Shown one piece after another: positions 7,148 to 15,774 of a stretch of 46,801 bases of DNA (positions are counted from its first letter, which is position 1; every line of letters starts with the position of its first letter). A program made the position numbers and the translations under genes. The stretch comes from Collinsella sp. AM17-1 (lineage in GTDB: Bacteria > Actinomycetota > Coriobacteriia > Coriobacteriales > Coriobacteriaceae), in assembly GCF_003470665.1 (NCBI RefSeq), contig NZ_QRJZ01000020.1, forward strand, positions 1-46,801. Direction: 5' to 3'. Under the pieces are notes generated by a model, which ran no database searches, had not been told where the DNA came from, and saw only the letters and a program-made list of their open reading frames with translations.

Positions 7148-8308
7148 CTACTCGTTGGTATGGCCGACATAGTCTTCGTCGATCGTAATCTTGGCAATCG
7201 ACTTGGGGTATTCCGATTCGACCCTCTGGGCTAGCGCGTGCTTGAGCTCATCGGCTCCCATGTCCAAATCCGAGGGTCGCACACAATCAAATATCACATT
7301 GGTGTGCGTGGGGCCCGGCACGCAGCGCAGATCGTGAATCGAAAGGCGGCTATCGATCTCTTGAGCCATAGCGTTGATGCGCAGGCGCATGCTCGCCACA
7401 TTTGAATCGTCGGTCACGATGGGATCGTAATGGAGCGTGACGATCATGCCGTCCTCGTCCCTAAAAGACTGCTCGATGTTATCGAGCGTGTCGTGACTTT
7501 CCAGCGGGCTGGCCTCGGCCGCCATCTCGGCGTGCGCACTTGCAAACTTCCTGCCCGGACCGTAATCGTGAACCATTAGGTCATGAACGCCCAAAACGCC
7601 GGGGTAGCTCATGATCTTGTCTCGGATGTGCTTGACCAGCTTGGGATCGGGTGCCTGACCCAAAAGCGGGCTCACCGTATCTTGGATAAGCTCAAAGCCG
7701 CTCCAGCCAATATAGGCGCCAACGGCAAGGCCAACCCATGCGTCAAGATTGACATGTGTCACCTGCGAAACAATTGCGCACGCTAACACGGCGCCTGTGG
7801 CAAGGACATCGTTCTTGGAATCCTGCGCGGTCGCATGCAGCGTCTCGGACTCAATGCGATCGCCGAGCTTTTGGTTGAGGGCCGCCATCCAGAGCTTTAC
7901 GACCATCGAAAGCACTAGAACTGCCACCAGGGCAAGCGAGAACTCGACAGGTTCGGGGTGGATGACGCGCTCGACCGAGGACTTCACCAGCTCAACGCCA
8001 ATAAGCAGCACGAGTGCCGCCACAACCAGACCCGAGAGATACTCGTAGCGACCGTGGCCGTAAGGATGCTCGAGGTCGGCCGGCTTGCTCGCCAGCTTAA
8101 AGCCCAGCACGCTCACGATATTCGAGCTGGCATCGGACAGGTTGTTCATGGCATCTGCCACAATCGAAACCGATCCCGAAACCACACCAATGGCACCCTT
8201 TGCAGCACAAAGCGCCACATTGGCGACAATACACACCATGCCCGCTAACGTGCCCACACGCGCACGATCGCCCTGTGCGCGCCTAACAATCCACTCGACC
8301 ATCTGCAT
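7148..8308 (-). CDS. Cation diffusion facilitator, probable Mn(II) exporter
   Basis: A 386-aa CDF-family proton-coupled metal exporter with about six N-terminal membrane helices and a cytoplasmic C-terminal domain. The family signature DAMNNLSDASSN lies in TM2, followed by the HPYGHGRYEYL loop. Aligned by eye, the transport site is Asn55/Asp59 in TM2 and Asp163/Asp167 in TM5, an N-D-D-D set known from manganese CDF proteins such as MntE, rather than H-D-H-D of zinc exporters. The C-terminal region is longer than in YiiP. ATG at 8308 has a G-rich upstream; ATG at 8302 is possible. Confidence 0.87.
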   Translation of the reverse strand: MQMVEWIVRRAQGDRARVGTLAGMVCIVANVALCAAKGAIGVVSGSVSIVADAMNNLSDASSNIVSVLGFKLASKPADLEHPYGHGRYEYLSGLVVAALVLLIGVELVKSSVERVIHPEPVEFSLALVAVLVLSMVVKLWMAALNQKLGDRIESETLHATAQDSKNDVLATGAVLACAIVSQVTHVNLDAWVGLAVGAYIGWSGFELIQDTVSPLLGQAPDPKLVKHIRDKIMSYPGVLGVHDLMVHDYGPGRKFASAHAEMAAEASPLESHDTLDNIEQSFRDEDGMIVTLHYDPIVTDDSNVASMRLRINAMAQEIDSRLSIHDLRCVPGPTHTNVIFDCVRPSDLDMGADELKHALAQRVESEYPKSIAKITIDEDYVGHTNE

Positions 8309-8421
8309 CCGCCCCCACGGTACTACTTATATATCTATTGCTCAAACGGATTGTAGTGTAGCCACTTTGCCCCACAGATACAAAGAGGCCGCAACCCACA
8401 CGGGCCACGACCTTGGAACAT

Positions 8422-8443
8422 GACAAAGAAATCGCCCTTTGTC
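8422..8443. repeat. Small palindrome, GACAAAG/CTTTGTC
   Basis: A perfect 7-bp inverted repeat (8422-8428, 8437-8443) with an 8-base loop in the 143-base gap between the EIIC and exporter genes, just after the EIIC stop. It resembles a fragment of the GTGACAAAGGGACAG-type element at 9682-9712. It may be a weak transcription end, but no U-tract is present. Confidence 0.4.
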
Positions 8444-8451
8444 GCACAGGT

Positions 8452-9666
8452 TTATGCGCTTGCTTCGGCCACGCTCTTCGAGGTTTCGGGTGAATCAGCT
8501 CCGTCTTCTGCCGCCTGCCCCTTCGCCGGCACCACGCCAAAGCAGTAGCTCAGCGCCGCAGACACCGCAAATGCCACACCGCCGGCAGCACAGCACCATA
8601 GCAGGTTCGAGATGCCGCCCGTGGCAAAACCAATGACCATGAGGACATTCGTCATACCGATGGTATAGGCCGTAACGTGGCCCACGGCCGCAACAAGGCC
8701 TCCGACGACGGCGCCAATGGCCATGCACGTCAGGCACCTGCCATATTTAAAGCCGCAACCGTACAGCACCGGCTCACTTACGCCACCAAGCACGCCCGAG
8801 ATCGAATAGCCCAGCATGAGAGCCTTCTCGTCCTTATCCGCAACGCGAAGCGACGCACCAAAGGGCATGCCCCAAACGGCAAACGTTGCCATCGTCGCGG
8901 CGATCAGAATGCACGAATCCGTTCCCACACTCATAAACTGCGCATAGGCGAGCGATAGGACAACGTTGCTGATGCCCGCAATCTTAAGGAACTCCCAACC
9001 CGCGGCAAGCCCCATGAGCGTAAGCAGCGACACGATGCCACCGGAATTGCCAAGCATAAACATAAGCTGTCCCAACAGCATGCCCAGATAGCTGCCCGCC
9101 GGCGCCGTAATGCACAGCGAAACCGGAACCATGACGAGCATGGTCGCAAACGGAACGAACGAAAACGCCACGGCCTTAGGGATAATGCGCGAAAAGAAAC
9201 ACTCCACTCGCCATAGCACAGGCACCGAGATAAGGACCGGAATAACAGTCGCCGTGTAATCGTTGACCGGCGCGGGAAGCAGGCCATACACGGAAGTCAT
9301 CGATGCCCCCGTCGTCGATGCGGCATCGACGAGCTTAAGCAAATCGGGCGCAATCAATACGCCGCCCAGCATCATGCCCAGCTGCTCCGAGCAACCGAGC
9401 TGGCGGGCGGCCGCCCAACCAAGATAAATGGGCAAAAAGTAGTAGCCGGCGTTATAGAGCCAACTGTAGAACAGGCGATAGATTTCGGAATCGGCAGACC
9501 ACAGGCCCAGCATGCCTTCGCCCATAATGACGGCGACGGTGCGGAACAACGCCGCGCAGACAATAAAGGGCAGCGCCGACATCATGCTTTTGGACAGATA
9601 GTCCACCACGGCCATGGCGTTTGATGAAACCGTCGTTGTAAACGAGGTGTTAGAAACTTGTGACAT
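8452..9666 (-). CDS. PTS EIIC component, glucose/beta-glucoside superfamily, stand-alone
   Basis: A 404-aa polytopic membrane protein of the PTS EIIC type that imports sugars with phosphorylation. Markers are GYYFLPIYLGWAAARQLG, GGVLIAPDLLKL and the late GVSEPVLYGCGFKYGR segment typical of sucrose/beta-glucoside permeases. No EIIB cysteine domain or EIIA domain is attached or adjacent, so it must use partners elsewhere or act without phosphorylation. The start is ATG 9666 (MSQVSNTSF) with GGGAAAGG eight bases upstream; upstream in-frame codons to 9966 overlap accDA and lack homology. The C-terminus is a short acidic tail. Confidence 0.82.
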   Translation of the reverse strand: MSQVSNTSFTTTVSSNAMAVVDYLSKSMMSALPFIVCAALFRTVAVIMGEGMLGLWSADSEIYRLFYSWLYNAGYYFLPIYLGWAAARQLGCSEQLGMMLGGVLIAPDLLKLVDAASTTGASMTSVYGLLPAPVNDYTATVIPVLISVPVLWRVECFFSRIIPKAVAFSFVPFATMLVMVPVSLCITAPAGSYLGMLLGQLMFMLGNSGGIVSLLTLMGLAAGWEFLKIAGISNVVLSLAYAQFMSVGTDSCILIAATMATFAVWGMPFGASLRVADKDEKALMLGYSISGVLGGVSEPVLYGCGFKYGRCLTCMAIGAVVGGLVAAVGHVTAYTIGMTNVLMVIGFATGGISNLLWCCAAGGVAFAVSAALSYCFGVVPAKGQAAEDGADSPETSKSVAEASA

Positions 9667-9681
9667 GGAACGCCTTTCCCA

Positions 9682-9712
9682 ATGTGACATGTGAACTGTC
9701 CCTTTGTCACAT
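9682..9712. repeat. Palindrome overlapping the accDA stop
   Basis: A perfect 8-bp inverted repeat, ATGTGACA (9682-9689) and TGTCACAT (9705-9712), around a loop containing AACTGTCCC. It overlaps the last codon and stop of accDA and lies just upstream of the EIIC ribosome-binding site. On the minus strand it reads as an AAAGGGACAGTT-type element, like others in the window. Confidence 0.6.
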
Positions 9713-11431
9713 CGTGCGGTACTGACCGATTGCGCGGTACTTTTCGTAGCGAAGGTTTGTGAGGGTCGCGTCGTCGAGCTGCCCAAGCGTATCGAAGGCA
9801 TCAAATGCCGAGGACATGACGGCACCGGCGATCTCCTCATGCGACAGGCCCCTATCGTCGACAATGCCGTCGATGATACCGAGCGCCAACAAATCGGGGG
9901 CCGTGAGCTTAAGCGCCTCGGCGGCCTCATTCGCGCGCTCGGTATCCTTCCACAGGATCGACGCACAGGCCTCGGGGCTCACGACCGAATAGGCCGAGCT
10001 CGAGAGCATCAGGATGCGGTCGGCCACGGACAGCGCCAGCGCGCCGCCAGAGCCGCCCTCGCCTGTCACCACCGAGACAATCGGCGTCTTAAGGCCGCTC
10101 ATCCCCATGAGATTCTGGGCAATCGCCTCGCCCTGGCCGCGCTCCTCGGCACCGATGCCGCAAAACGCACCCGAAGTATCGACCAGGCACAGAACCGGTC
10201 GACCAAACTTTTCGGCCTGGCGCATAAGACGACGCGCTTTGCGGTAGCCCTCGGGATGCGCCATACCAAAGTTGCGGCGCATACGCTCTTTGGTCGTGGT
10301 ACCGCGCTCGATGGCGATGACCGTTACGGGGCGTCCGTCTTTCCAGCCAATGCCAGCCACCACAGCGGCGTCGTCGCCAAAGTAACGGTCGCCGTGCAGC
10401 TCCACAAATCCATCCAGGCCCAGCGAGATCATCTCACCCGCCGTGGCGCGATCTGCCGAGCGGGTCTGCTTGACAATCTCGAGCGCGGTTTTTGGTGCCG
10501 GCGAGCGCTTAAACAAGTGCCCCAGCTTTTTGACGCGGCGACCCGTATGCACGATTTCATGCGGTGCCCCCAGGCCGGGCGCATGCCCTTCATGTAGCGC
10601 CAGCAGCTCGCCTACCGTGAGCGCAATCTCGCCACGCGGAACGACGGCATCGCAAAAGCCGTGCTCCAGCAAAAACTCGGAGCGCTGGAATCCCTTGGGC
10701 AGACGCTTGTGCATGTTCTGCTCGATCACGCGCGGGCCGGCAAATGCCGTCAGGGCATCGGGCTCGGCCAGGATAATGTCGCCCTCCATGGCAAAGCTCG
10801 CGGTTACACCTCCGGTCGTGGGATCGGTGAGCACCGTGATATAAAGGCCGCCCGCCTCGCTATGGCGCCTAACCGCCGCAGAAATCTTGGCCATCTGCAT
10901 AAGCGATGTCACGCCCTCTTGCATGCGCGCACCGCCCGAAACGGTAAAGCCGACAACTGGCAATCCCAGCTCGGTCGCACGCTCAAATGTGCGACAGATC
11001 TTCTCGCCCACCACGGAACCCATCGAGCCCATCATAAAGTTGGCGTCCATAAAGAAGAGTGCCGTATCGCAACCGCAGATTTCGCCCCTGCCGCACACAA
11101 CGGCATCGCGCTCGCCCGAACGCTCGCTCACGCTCTTGAGCTTGTCGGCATAGCCGGGAAACGAGAGGAAGTCCTCCGACGCCAGATTGGCATCCCATTC
11201 CTCAAACATGCCCTCGTCGACCGTCATGCGCATGCGCGCGCGACCGCTCACGCGAAAGTGTTTGCCGCAACGAGGGCAGACCTCGAGGTTGTCGTGCAGG
11301 CGTGCCTCATCGATTACGCGGCGGCACTCCGGGCACTTGATAAACACGTGGCGCGCGGGAAACTCGGCGCGCGACTCGGTCATCGGTCCCTCGAGGACGT
11401 TGACCGTCTTCGCTTTTCTATTCATCAGCAT
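9707..11431 (-). CDS. accDA: Acetyl-CoA carboxylase carboxyltransferase, fused beta-alpha subunits
   Basis: A 574-aa fusion of AccD and AccA, which transfers CO2 from carboxybiotin on AccB to acetyl-CoA, giving malonyl-CoA. The N-terminal half is AccD-like, with a four-cysteine zinc ribbon (C33, C36, C52, C55) and SGGARMQEG. The C-terminal half, from about residue 295, is AccA-like, with ELHGDRYFGDD, FGMAHPEGYRKA and GEGGSGGALAL. In E. coli these are two polypeptides. The start overlaps accC by 14 bases (ATG at 11425 is possible), so translation is coupled. The last codons fall inside a palindromic repeat. Confidence 0.93.
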   Translation of the reverse strand: MLMNRKAKTVNVLEGPMTESRAEFPARHVFIKCPECRRVIDEARLHDNLEVCPRCGKHFRVSGRARMRMTVDEGMFEEWDANLASEDFLSFPGYADKLKSVSERSGERDAVVCGRGEICGCDTALFFMDANFMMGSMGSVVGEKICRTFERATELGLPVVGFTVSGGARMQEGVTSLMQMAKISAAVRRHSEAGGLYITVLTDPTTGGVTASFAMEGDIILAEPDALTAFAGPRVIEQNMHKRLPKGFQRSEFLLEHGFCDAVVPRGEIALTVGELLALHEGHAPGLGAPHEIVHTGRRVKKLGHLFKRSPAPKTALEIVKQTRSADRATAGEMISLGLDGFVELHGDRYFGDDAAVVAGIGWKDGRPVTVIAIERGTTTKERMRRNFGMAHPEGYRKARRLMRQAEKFGRPVLCLVDTSGAFCGIGAEERGQGEAIAQNLMGMSGLKTPIVSVVTGEGGSGGALALSVADRILMLSSSAYSVVSPEACASILWKDTERANEAAEALKLTAPDLLALGIIDGIVDDRGLSHEEIAGAVMSSAFDAFDTLGQLDDATLTNLRYEKYRAIGQYRTM

Positions 11432-12761
11432 AGAGATGCCCCATCAGATCGGTGTGATACATGCCCGACAAGAACTCGTCGTTTGCCAGCACGTCGAGCT
11501 GAAGCTCGCTGTTTTCGCTCACGCCCTCAATCACGAGCTCGCCCAGGGCCGAGCGCATCTTGCGAATGGCGCCGTCACGCGTGGGCGCACACACGATGAG
11601 CTTGCCGAGCATGGAGTCGTAGTACGGCGGAACGTTCGCACCGGTAAACATGGCGGAATCCCAGCGCACGCGCGGACCACCCGGCACGCGCAACGCGGTG
11701 ACCGTTCCGCATGACGGCAGAAAGTCCGGCGTTTCGGCATTGATGCGGCACTCCATGGCGTGGTTGCGGACCGGCATGTCCTCCTGCTCAAAGGGCAGAG
11801 GCTGGCCGGCCGCCACGCGCAGCTGCCACTTAACCAAGTCGGTATCGGTCACAAACTCTGTAACCGGATGCTCCACCTGCAAGCGCGTGTTCATTTCCAT
11901 AAAGTAGAAATTGCCGTCGTCCGAATACAGGAACTCGATGGTACCGGCTCCTTCGTAGCCGACGGCACGAGCCAAGTCACGCGCTGCCTTGTGCATGCGA
12001 GCACGAATGTCGTCGTGTCCGTCGAGGCACGGCGCGGGGCTCTCCTCGATCAGCTTTTGATTGCGACGCTGAACCGAGCACTCGCGCTCGCCGAGCGAAA
12101 ACACATGGCCCTGCTTATCGGCCATAATCTGCACCTCAACGTGGTGCGCCGGCGCGACGAACTTCTCCATGTAGCACTCGCCGTCGCCAAAGACGGCCTC
12201 GCCCTCGGCACGCGCCTCGATGAACGCCTTTGCCGCATCTTCCACGCGCTCGACCTTGCGAATACCGCGGCCGCCTCCACCCGCACGCGCCTTGATGAGC
12301 ACGGGGCAGCCAATGCGCTCAGCCTCGGCCGTTGCCTCCTCGGGACTTTTGAGCAAATCGCAGCCCGGCACGATGGGCACGCCCGCCGCGGCAGCCGTTC
12401 GACGTGCGGCGTCCTTGTCGCCCATGCTGTCGATCACCTTGGCCGAAGGACCGACAAACGCCAGGCCATACTTGTCGCAGTCGCGCGCGAAGCTCGCCTT
12501 CTCGGAAAAAAAGCCATAGCCAGGATGGATCGCCTTTGCCCCCGACTTCACGGCACAGGTGAGCACAGCATCGTCGTTGAGGTAGCTCTCGGCAAGACGC
12601 GGACCGCCGATGCAATATGCCTCGTCGGCAAGCTGCACGTGCAGCGCGTCCGCATCGGCCGTGGAATAAACAGCGACGGTCTTGATGCCCATATCGCGGC
12701 ACGCGCGGATAACACGGACCGCGACTTCGCCGCGGTTGGCGATGAGCACTTTGTCGAACAT
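11418..12761 (-). CDS. accC: Biotin carboxylase subunit of acetyl-CoA carboxylase
   Basis: An ATP-grasp enzyme (447 aa) that carboxylates biotin on AccB using bicarbonate and ATP. MFDKVLIANRGEVAVRVIRACRD is the classical N-terminus. The glycine-rich ATP loop (KARAGGGGRGIRKV), GECYMEKFV, and the catalytic MEMNTRLQVEHPVTE segment follow. The ATG at 12761 is preceded by GGAAGG; the frame is open further upstream but overlaps fabZ and lacks homology. Ten bases follow fabZ and it overlaps accDA. Confidence 0.95.
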   Translation of the reverse strand: MFDKVLIANRGEVAVRVIRACRDMGIKTVAVYSTADADALHVQLADEAYCIGGPRLAESYLNDDAVLTCAVKSGAKAIHPGYGFFSEKASFARDCDKYGLAFVGPSAKVIDSMGDKDAARRTAAAAGVPIVPGCDLLKSPEEATAEAERIGCPVLIKARAGGGGRGIRKVERVEDAAKAFIEARAEGEAVFGDGECYMEKFVAPAHHVEVQIMADKQGHVFSLGERECSVQRRNQKLIEESPAPCLDGHDDIRARMHKAARDLARAVGYEGAGTIEFLYSDDGNFYFMEMNTRLQVEHPVTEFVTDTDLVKWQLRVAAGQPLPFEQEDMPVRNHAMECRINAETPDFLPSCGTVTALRVPGGPRVRWDSAMFTGANVPPYYDSMLGKLIVCAPTRDGAIRKMRSALGELVIEGVSENSELQLDVLANDEFLSGMYHTDLMGHLYADE

Positions 12762-12771
12762 GAAGCCTTCC

Positions 12772-13194
12772 TTAACTTTCGTGCATGAGTGCAAAAGACA
12801 TATCGGCGCGGCAGCAAACCTCACCGTTGACGCTCGCGGTGCCCGTCGCAAAGCGGAACGGCCCGCGCGCACGCGTGATGGAGCACACCAGATCCACCGT
12901 GTCGCCCGGGCGCACCGGACGCTTAAAGCGCACCTTGTCCAGACTCGTATAGAACGGCGTCGCGCCGCGCGCCTCCTCATCGCCCATCAGCAGCACGCAA
13001 CAGTTTTGGGCGAGCATCTCGCACTGAATCACGCCGGGGACCACCGGGTTTCCCGGAAAATGCCCCTGCAAAAAGTACTCGTCACCCGTAATCGTGATCT
13101 TGCCGTGGGCCTCGTCGCCCACCAGCTCGGCCTCGTCGAGCAAAAGCATCGGTTCGCGATGCGGCAACAGCTTCTTGAGCTCTTCTTTGTTCAT
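12772..13194 (-). CDS. fabZ: 3-hydroxyacyl-ACP dehydratase
   Basis: A hot-dog fold dehydratase (140 aa) that converts 3-hydroxyacyl-ACP to trans-2-enoyl-ACP. The active-site signature GHFPGNPVVPGVIQCEM carries the catalytic His45 and Glu59. ATG at 13194 has an AGGTGA ribosome-binding site; a GTG at 13203, abutting the accB stop, is the alternative. Placement between accB and accC is common in Gram-positive fab clusters. Confidence 0.94.
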   Translation of the reverse strand: MNKEELKKLLPHREPMLLLDEAELVGDEAHGKITITGDEYFLQGHFPGNPVVPGVIQCEMLAQNCCVLLMGDEEARGATPFYTSLDKVRFKRPVRPGDTVDLVCSITRARGPFRFATGTASVNGEVCCRADMSFALMHES

Positions 13195-13203
13195 GGATAT
13201 CAC

Positions 13204-13680
13204 CTATCCGATCCTCATGAGGCAGCTGCCAAACTCCACGAGGTCACCGTCGGCCACGCAGATCTCGAGTACCTCGCCGTCTGCCTCGGCCGTCACCTCG
13301 TTGAGAACCTTCATGGCCTCGATGATGCAGAGGGTCTCACCGGCCTTGACCTTGGAGCCCACGTGCACAAACGGCTCGTCGCCCGGCGCCGGGGCAGCAT
13401 AGAAAACGCCGACCATGGGAGCGGTCACCTCGGTGCCCTTGGGCTCCGGTGCGGCGGCAGGCGCCTGCGCGGCGGGCTCCGGTGCGGCGGCAGGCATGGC
13501 GACAGGAGCCACCGCCGGAGCAGTCACGGCACCCGGCATAGGCATGGGCACGGCAACCGGCTGCGCGGCGCTCGCGCGCTCGAGTTCGACCGCGGTGCCA
13601 TCGGGCTCCTCAACGCGTACGCGCGTGAGGCCGCGGTCCTCCATAACATCGGCTATCTCGGCAAGTCTTTTGGAATCCAT
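13204..13680 (-). CDS. accB: Biotin carboxyl carrier protein of acetyl-CoA carboxylase
   Basis: AccB/BCCP (158 aa). The C-terminal biotinyl domain has the EAMKV motif with target Lys124. The N-terminal domain (residues 1-37) is joined by a long Ala/Pro-rich linker (about 38-83) partly built from a 21-bp direct repeat (13441-13461 and 13477-13497), a linker that probably gives the swinging domain reach. Its ligase, birA, is encoded divergently at the head of the same operon. Confidence 0.95.
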   Translation of the reverse strand: MDSKRLAEIADVMEDRGLTRVRVEEPDGTAVELERASAAQPVAVPMPMPGAVTAPAVAPVAMPAAAPEPAAQAPAAAPEPKGTEVTAPMVGVFYAAPAPGDEPFVHVGSKVKAGETLCIIEAMKVLNEVTAEADGEVLEICVADGDLVEFGSCLMRIG

Positions 13681-13683
13681 GCT

Positions 13684-14931
13684 CTAGCTCCTCGTATATC
13701 TACGCAGCGCGATGGCGGCATTGTGTCCGCCAAAGCCCAGATTGGTCGAAAGCGCCCAGGTAAGGTCGGCGCGAACCGCGCGATTGGGCGTGTAGTCAAG
13801 ATCGCAGGCGGGATCGGGCGTGTGGTAGTTAATGGTCGGGGGTACTACGCCCTGCTCGAGCGCCATGGCGCAGGCCATGACCTCGATGGCACCCGTAGCA
13901 CCGATCATGTGACCGGTCATCGACTTGGTCGACGAGACATGCGCGGCGCGCGCCGCGTCCTCGCCGAGCGCCCGCTTAATGCCCGCCGTCTCGGAGGAAT
14001 CGTTGAGCTTGGTCGAGGTGCCGTGGGCATTGATGTAGAGGCCCTCGGAAGGCTTGACGTCGCCCTCGACCACCGCCAGCGATATCGCGCGGGCAATGCC
14101 GGCAGCCTCGGGATCGGGACTCGTGATGTGATAGGCATCATCGGTGTTGCCGTAGCCCACGACCTCGGCATAAATGTGCGCACTGCGCGCCTGCGCATGT
14201 TCCATGCTCTCGAGCACGAGCACGCAGGCGCCCTCGCCCATCACAAAGCCGTCGCGGTCTGCATCGAACGGACGGCAGGCCGTCGCGGGATCGGGGTTGG
14301 TGGTCAATGCGCGGCAGGACGTAAAGCCCGCAACGGCATCGGGGATAATTGCGGCCTCGGCGCCGCCCGCGAGGATCGCGTCGGCATAGCCGTGCTTGAT
14401 GGCGCGGAACGCCTCACCCACCGCATGGGCAGAAGTCGCGCAGGCAGTCACGACGGGTAGGGTCGGGCCCTTTGCCTTATGGCGGATCGCGATATTGCCC
14501 GAAGCCATGTTGGGGATCATCATCGCGATCATATAGGGCGATGCGCGGCGGGGCCCGCGGTCGGCAATCGTATGGACGTTGTCGACAAGCGTCTGCATGC
14601 CGCCCACGCCTGAACCCACGTAGACGCCCAGGCGCTCGCGATCGATGGCGCCTTCGACATCAAAGCCCGCATCGTGCATCGCCTCGTCCGAAGCCGCCAT
14701 CGCAAACTGAACGCAAGGGTCCAGATGCTTGGCGTCACGCTTGCCAAAGTACTCGTTGCCGTCAAAGCCCTTGACCTCGGCCGCCACCTTGACGGCAAAT
14801 GCATCGGTATCGAAGTGCGTAATCGGGCCGATGCCGCACGTGCCAGCGCACATGGCCGCCCAGGTGGCAAGCGCCGTGTTGCCGAGCGGCGATACGGCAC
14901 CTATGCCGGTAATTGCAACTCTCTGTTCCAT
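13684..14931 (-). CDS. fabF: 3-oxoacyl-ACP synthase II
   Basis: A condensing enzyme (415 aa) that elongates acyl-ACP with malonyl-ACP. The Cys-His-His triad is visible: Cys164 in TACATS, His303 in NAHGTST, His341 in TGHMIGATGA. The ATG at 14931 gives MEQRVAITGIG, the family start, with GGAG six bases upstream; ATGs at 14934 and 14949 are less likely. It lies in the fab operon, 3 bases upstream of accB and 39 bases after fabG. Confidence 0.95.
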   Translation of the reverse strand: MEQRVAITGIGAVSPLGNTALATWAAMCAGTCGIGPITHFDTDAFAVKVAAEVKGFDGNEYFGKRDAKHLDPCVQFAMAASDEAMHDAGFDVEGAIDRERLGVYVGSGVGGMQTLVDNVHTIADRGPRRASPYMIAMMIPNMASGNIAIRHKAKGPTLPVVTACATSAHAVGEAFRAIKHGYADAILAGGAEAAIIPDAVAGFTSCRALTTNPDPATACRPFDADRDGFVMGEGACVLVLESMEHAQARSAHIYAEVVGYGNTDDAYHITSPDPEAAGIARAISLAVVEGDVKPSEGLYINAHGTSTKLNDSSETAGIKRALGEDAARAAHVSSTKSMTGHMIGATGAIEVMACAMALEQGVVPPTINYHTPDPACDLDYTPNRAVRADLTWALSTNLGFGGHNAAIALRRYTRS

Positions 14932-14970
14932 CATGGTCTCCTCATCCAAGCCGTTCTTCGGCCCTGATTT

Positions 14971-15744
14971 CTACATCGCCATTCCGCCGTCAACGCGTAC
15001 GACCTCGCCCGTAATGTAGGCAGCCGCATCGCTCGCCAAAAAGCGCACCACGCCGGCCACTTCCTCGGGGCGCGCCATGCGCTTTAGGGGAATCTGCTCC
15101 TCGGTTGCCGCGCGAACCTTCTCTGAGAGCTTTGCCGTCATATCTGTCTCGACAAACCCGGGTGCGACCGCGTTCACTCGTACGCCGCGGGGCGCAAGCT
15201 CGCGCGCTACCGCCTTGGTCAGGCCGATGACGCCCGCCTTAGAGGCAGCGTAGTTGGCCTGCCCGGCATTGCCCATCAGGCCCACGACCGAGCTCATGTT
15301 GACGACGCAGCCGCCGCGCTGGCGCATAAAGGTCTTGGTGAGTGCGCGTGTCGTGTTAAACGTTCCTTTTAGATTGACATCGAGCACACGATCGAAGGCG
15401 TCGTCGCCCATGCGCATGAGCAGCCCATCGCGAGTGATCCCGGCATTGTTGACGAGCACCCAAATAGAGCCAAAGTCGTTGAGAACCGCTTCCGCGCACG
15501 CGTTGACGGCAGCGGGATCGGCCACATCGCATTGATACGCGCGCGCCGTGGCGCCAGCGGCCTCGCAGGATTCGCACGTCTCGCGCGCCGCATCGACGCT
15601 ACCGGCATAGACGACAGCGATATCGTAGCCATCCTCCGCCAGACCGATAGCGCAGGCGCGGCCGATACCCCGCGAGCCGCCCGTGACCAGTGCCACGCGA
15701 CGTGAGTCGTTGCGCTCGAGCGCGCCATTGTTCAAGTTGCCCAT
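14971..15744 (-). CDS. fabG: 3-oxoacyl-ACP reductase
   Basis: A short-chain dehydrogenase (257 aa) reducing 3-ketoacyl-ACP with NADPH. The nucleotide loop TGGSRGIG (21-28), NNAG (99-102), and catalytic Ser152, Tyr165 and Lys169 (YAASK) are present. The N-terminus has about 14 residues more than E. coli FabG. ATG with an AAAGGA ribosome-binding site. Confidence 0.94.
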   Translation of the reverse strand: MGNLNNGALERNDSRRVALVTGGSRGIGRACAIGLAEDGYDIAVVYAGSVDAARETCESCEAAGATARAYQCDVADPAAVNACAEAVLNDFGSIWVLVNNAGITRDGLLMRMGDDAFDRVLDVNLKGTFNTTRALTKTFMRQRGGCVVNMSSVVGLMGNAGQANYAASKAGVIGLTKAVARELAPRGVRVNAVAPGFVETDMTAKLSEKVRAATEEQIPLKRMARPEEVAGVVRFLASDAAAYITGEVVRVDGGMAM

Positions 15745-15774
15745 GTCATTCCTTTCGGGTTACAGCCCTGTGGA

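Noticed and set aside
9667..9966. Longer EIIC with about 100 extra N-terminal residues.
   Set aside because: The extension overlaps accDA, is Arg/Ser-rich shadow sequence, and the ATG at 9666 has the ribosome-binding site and the hydrophobic EIIC start.
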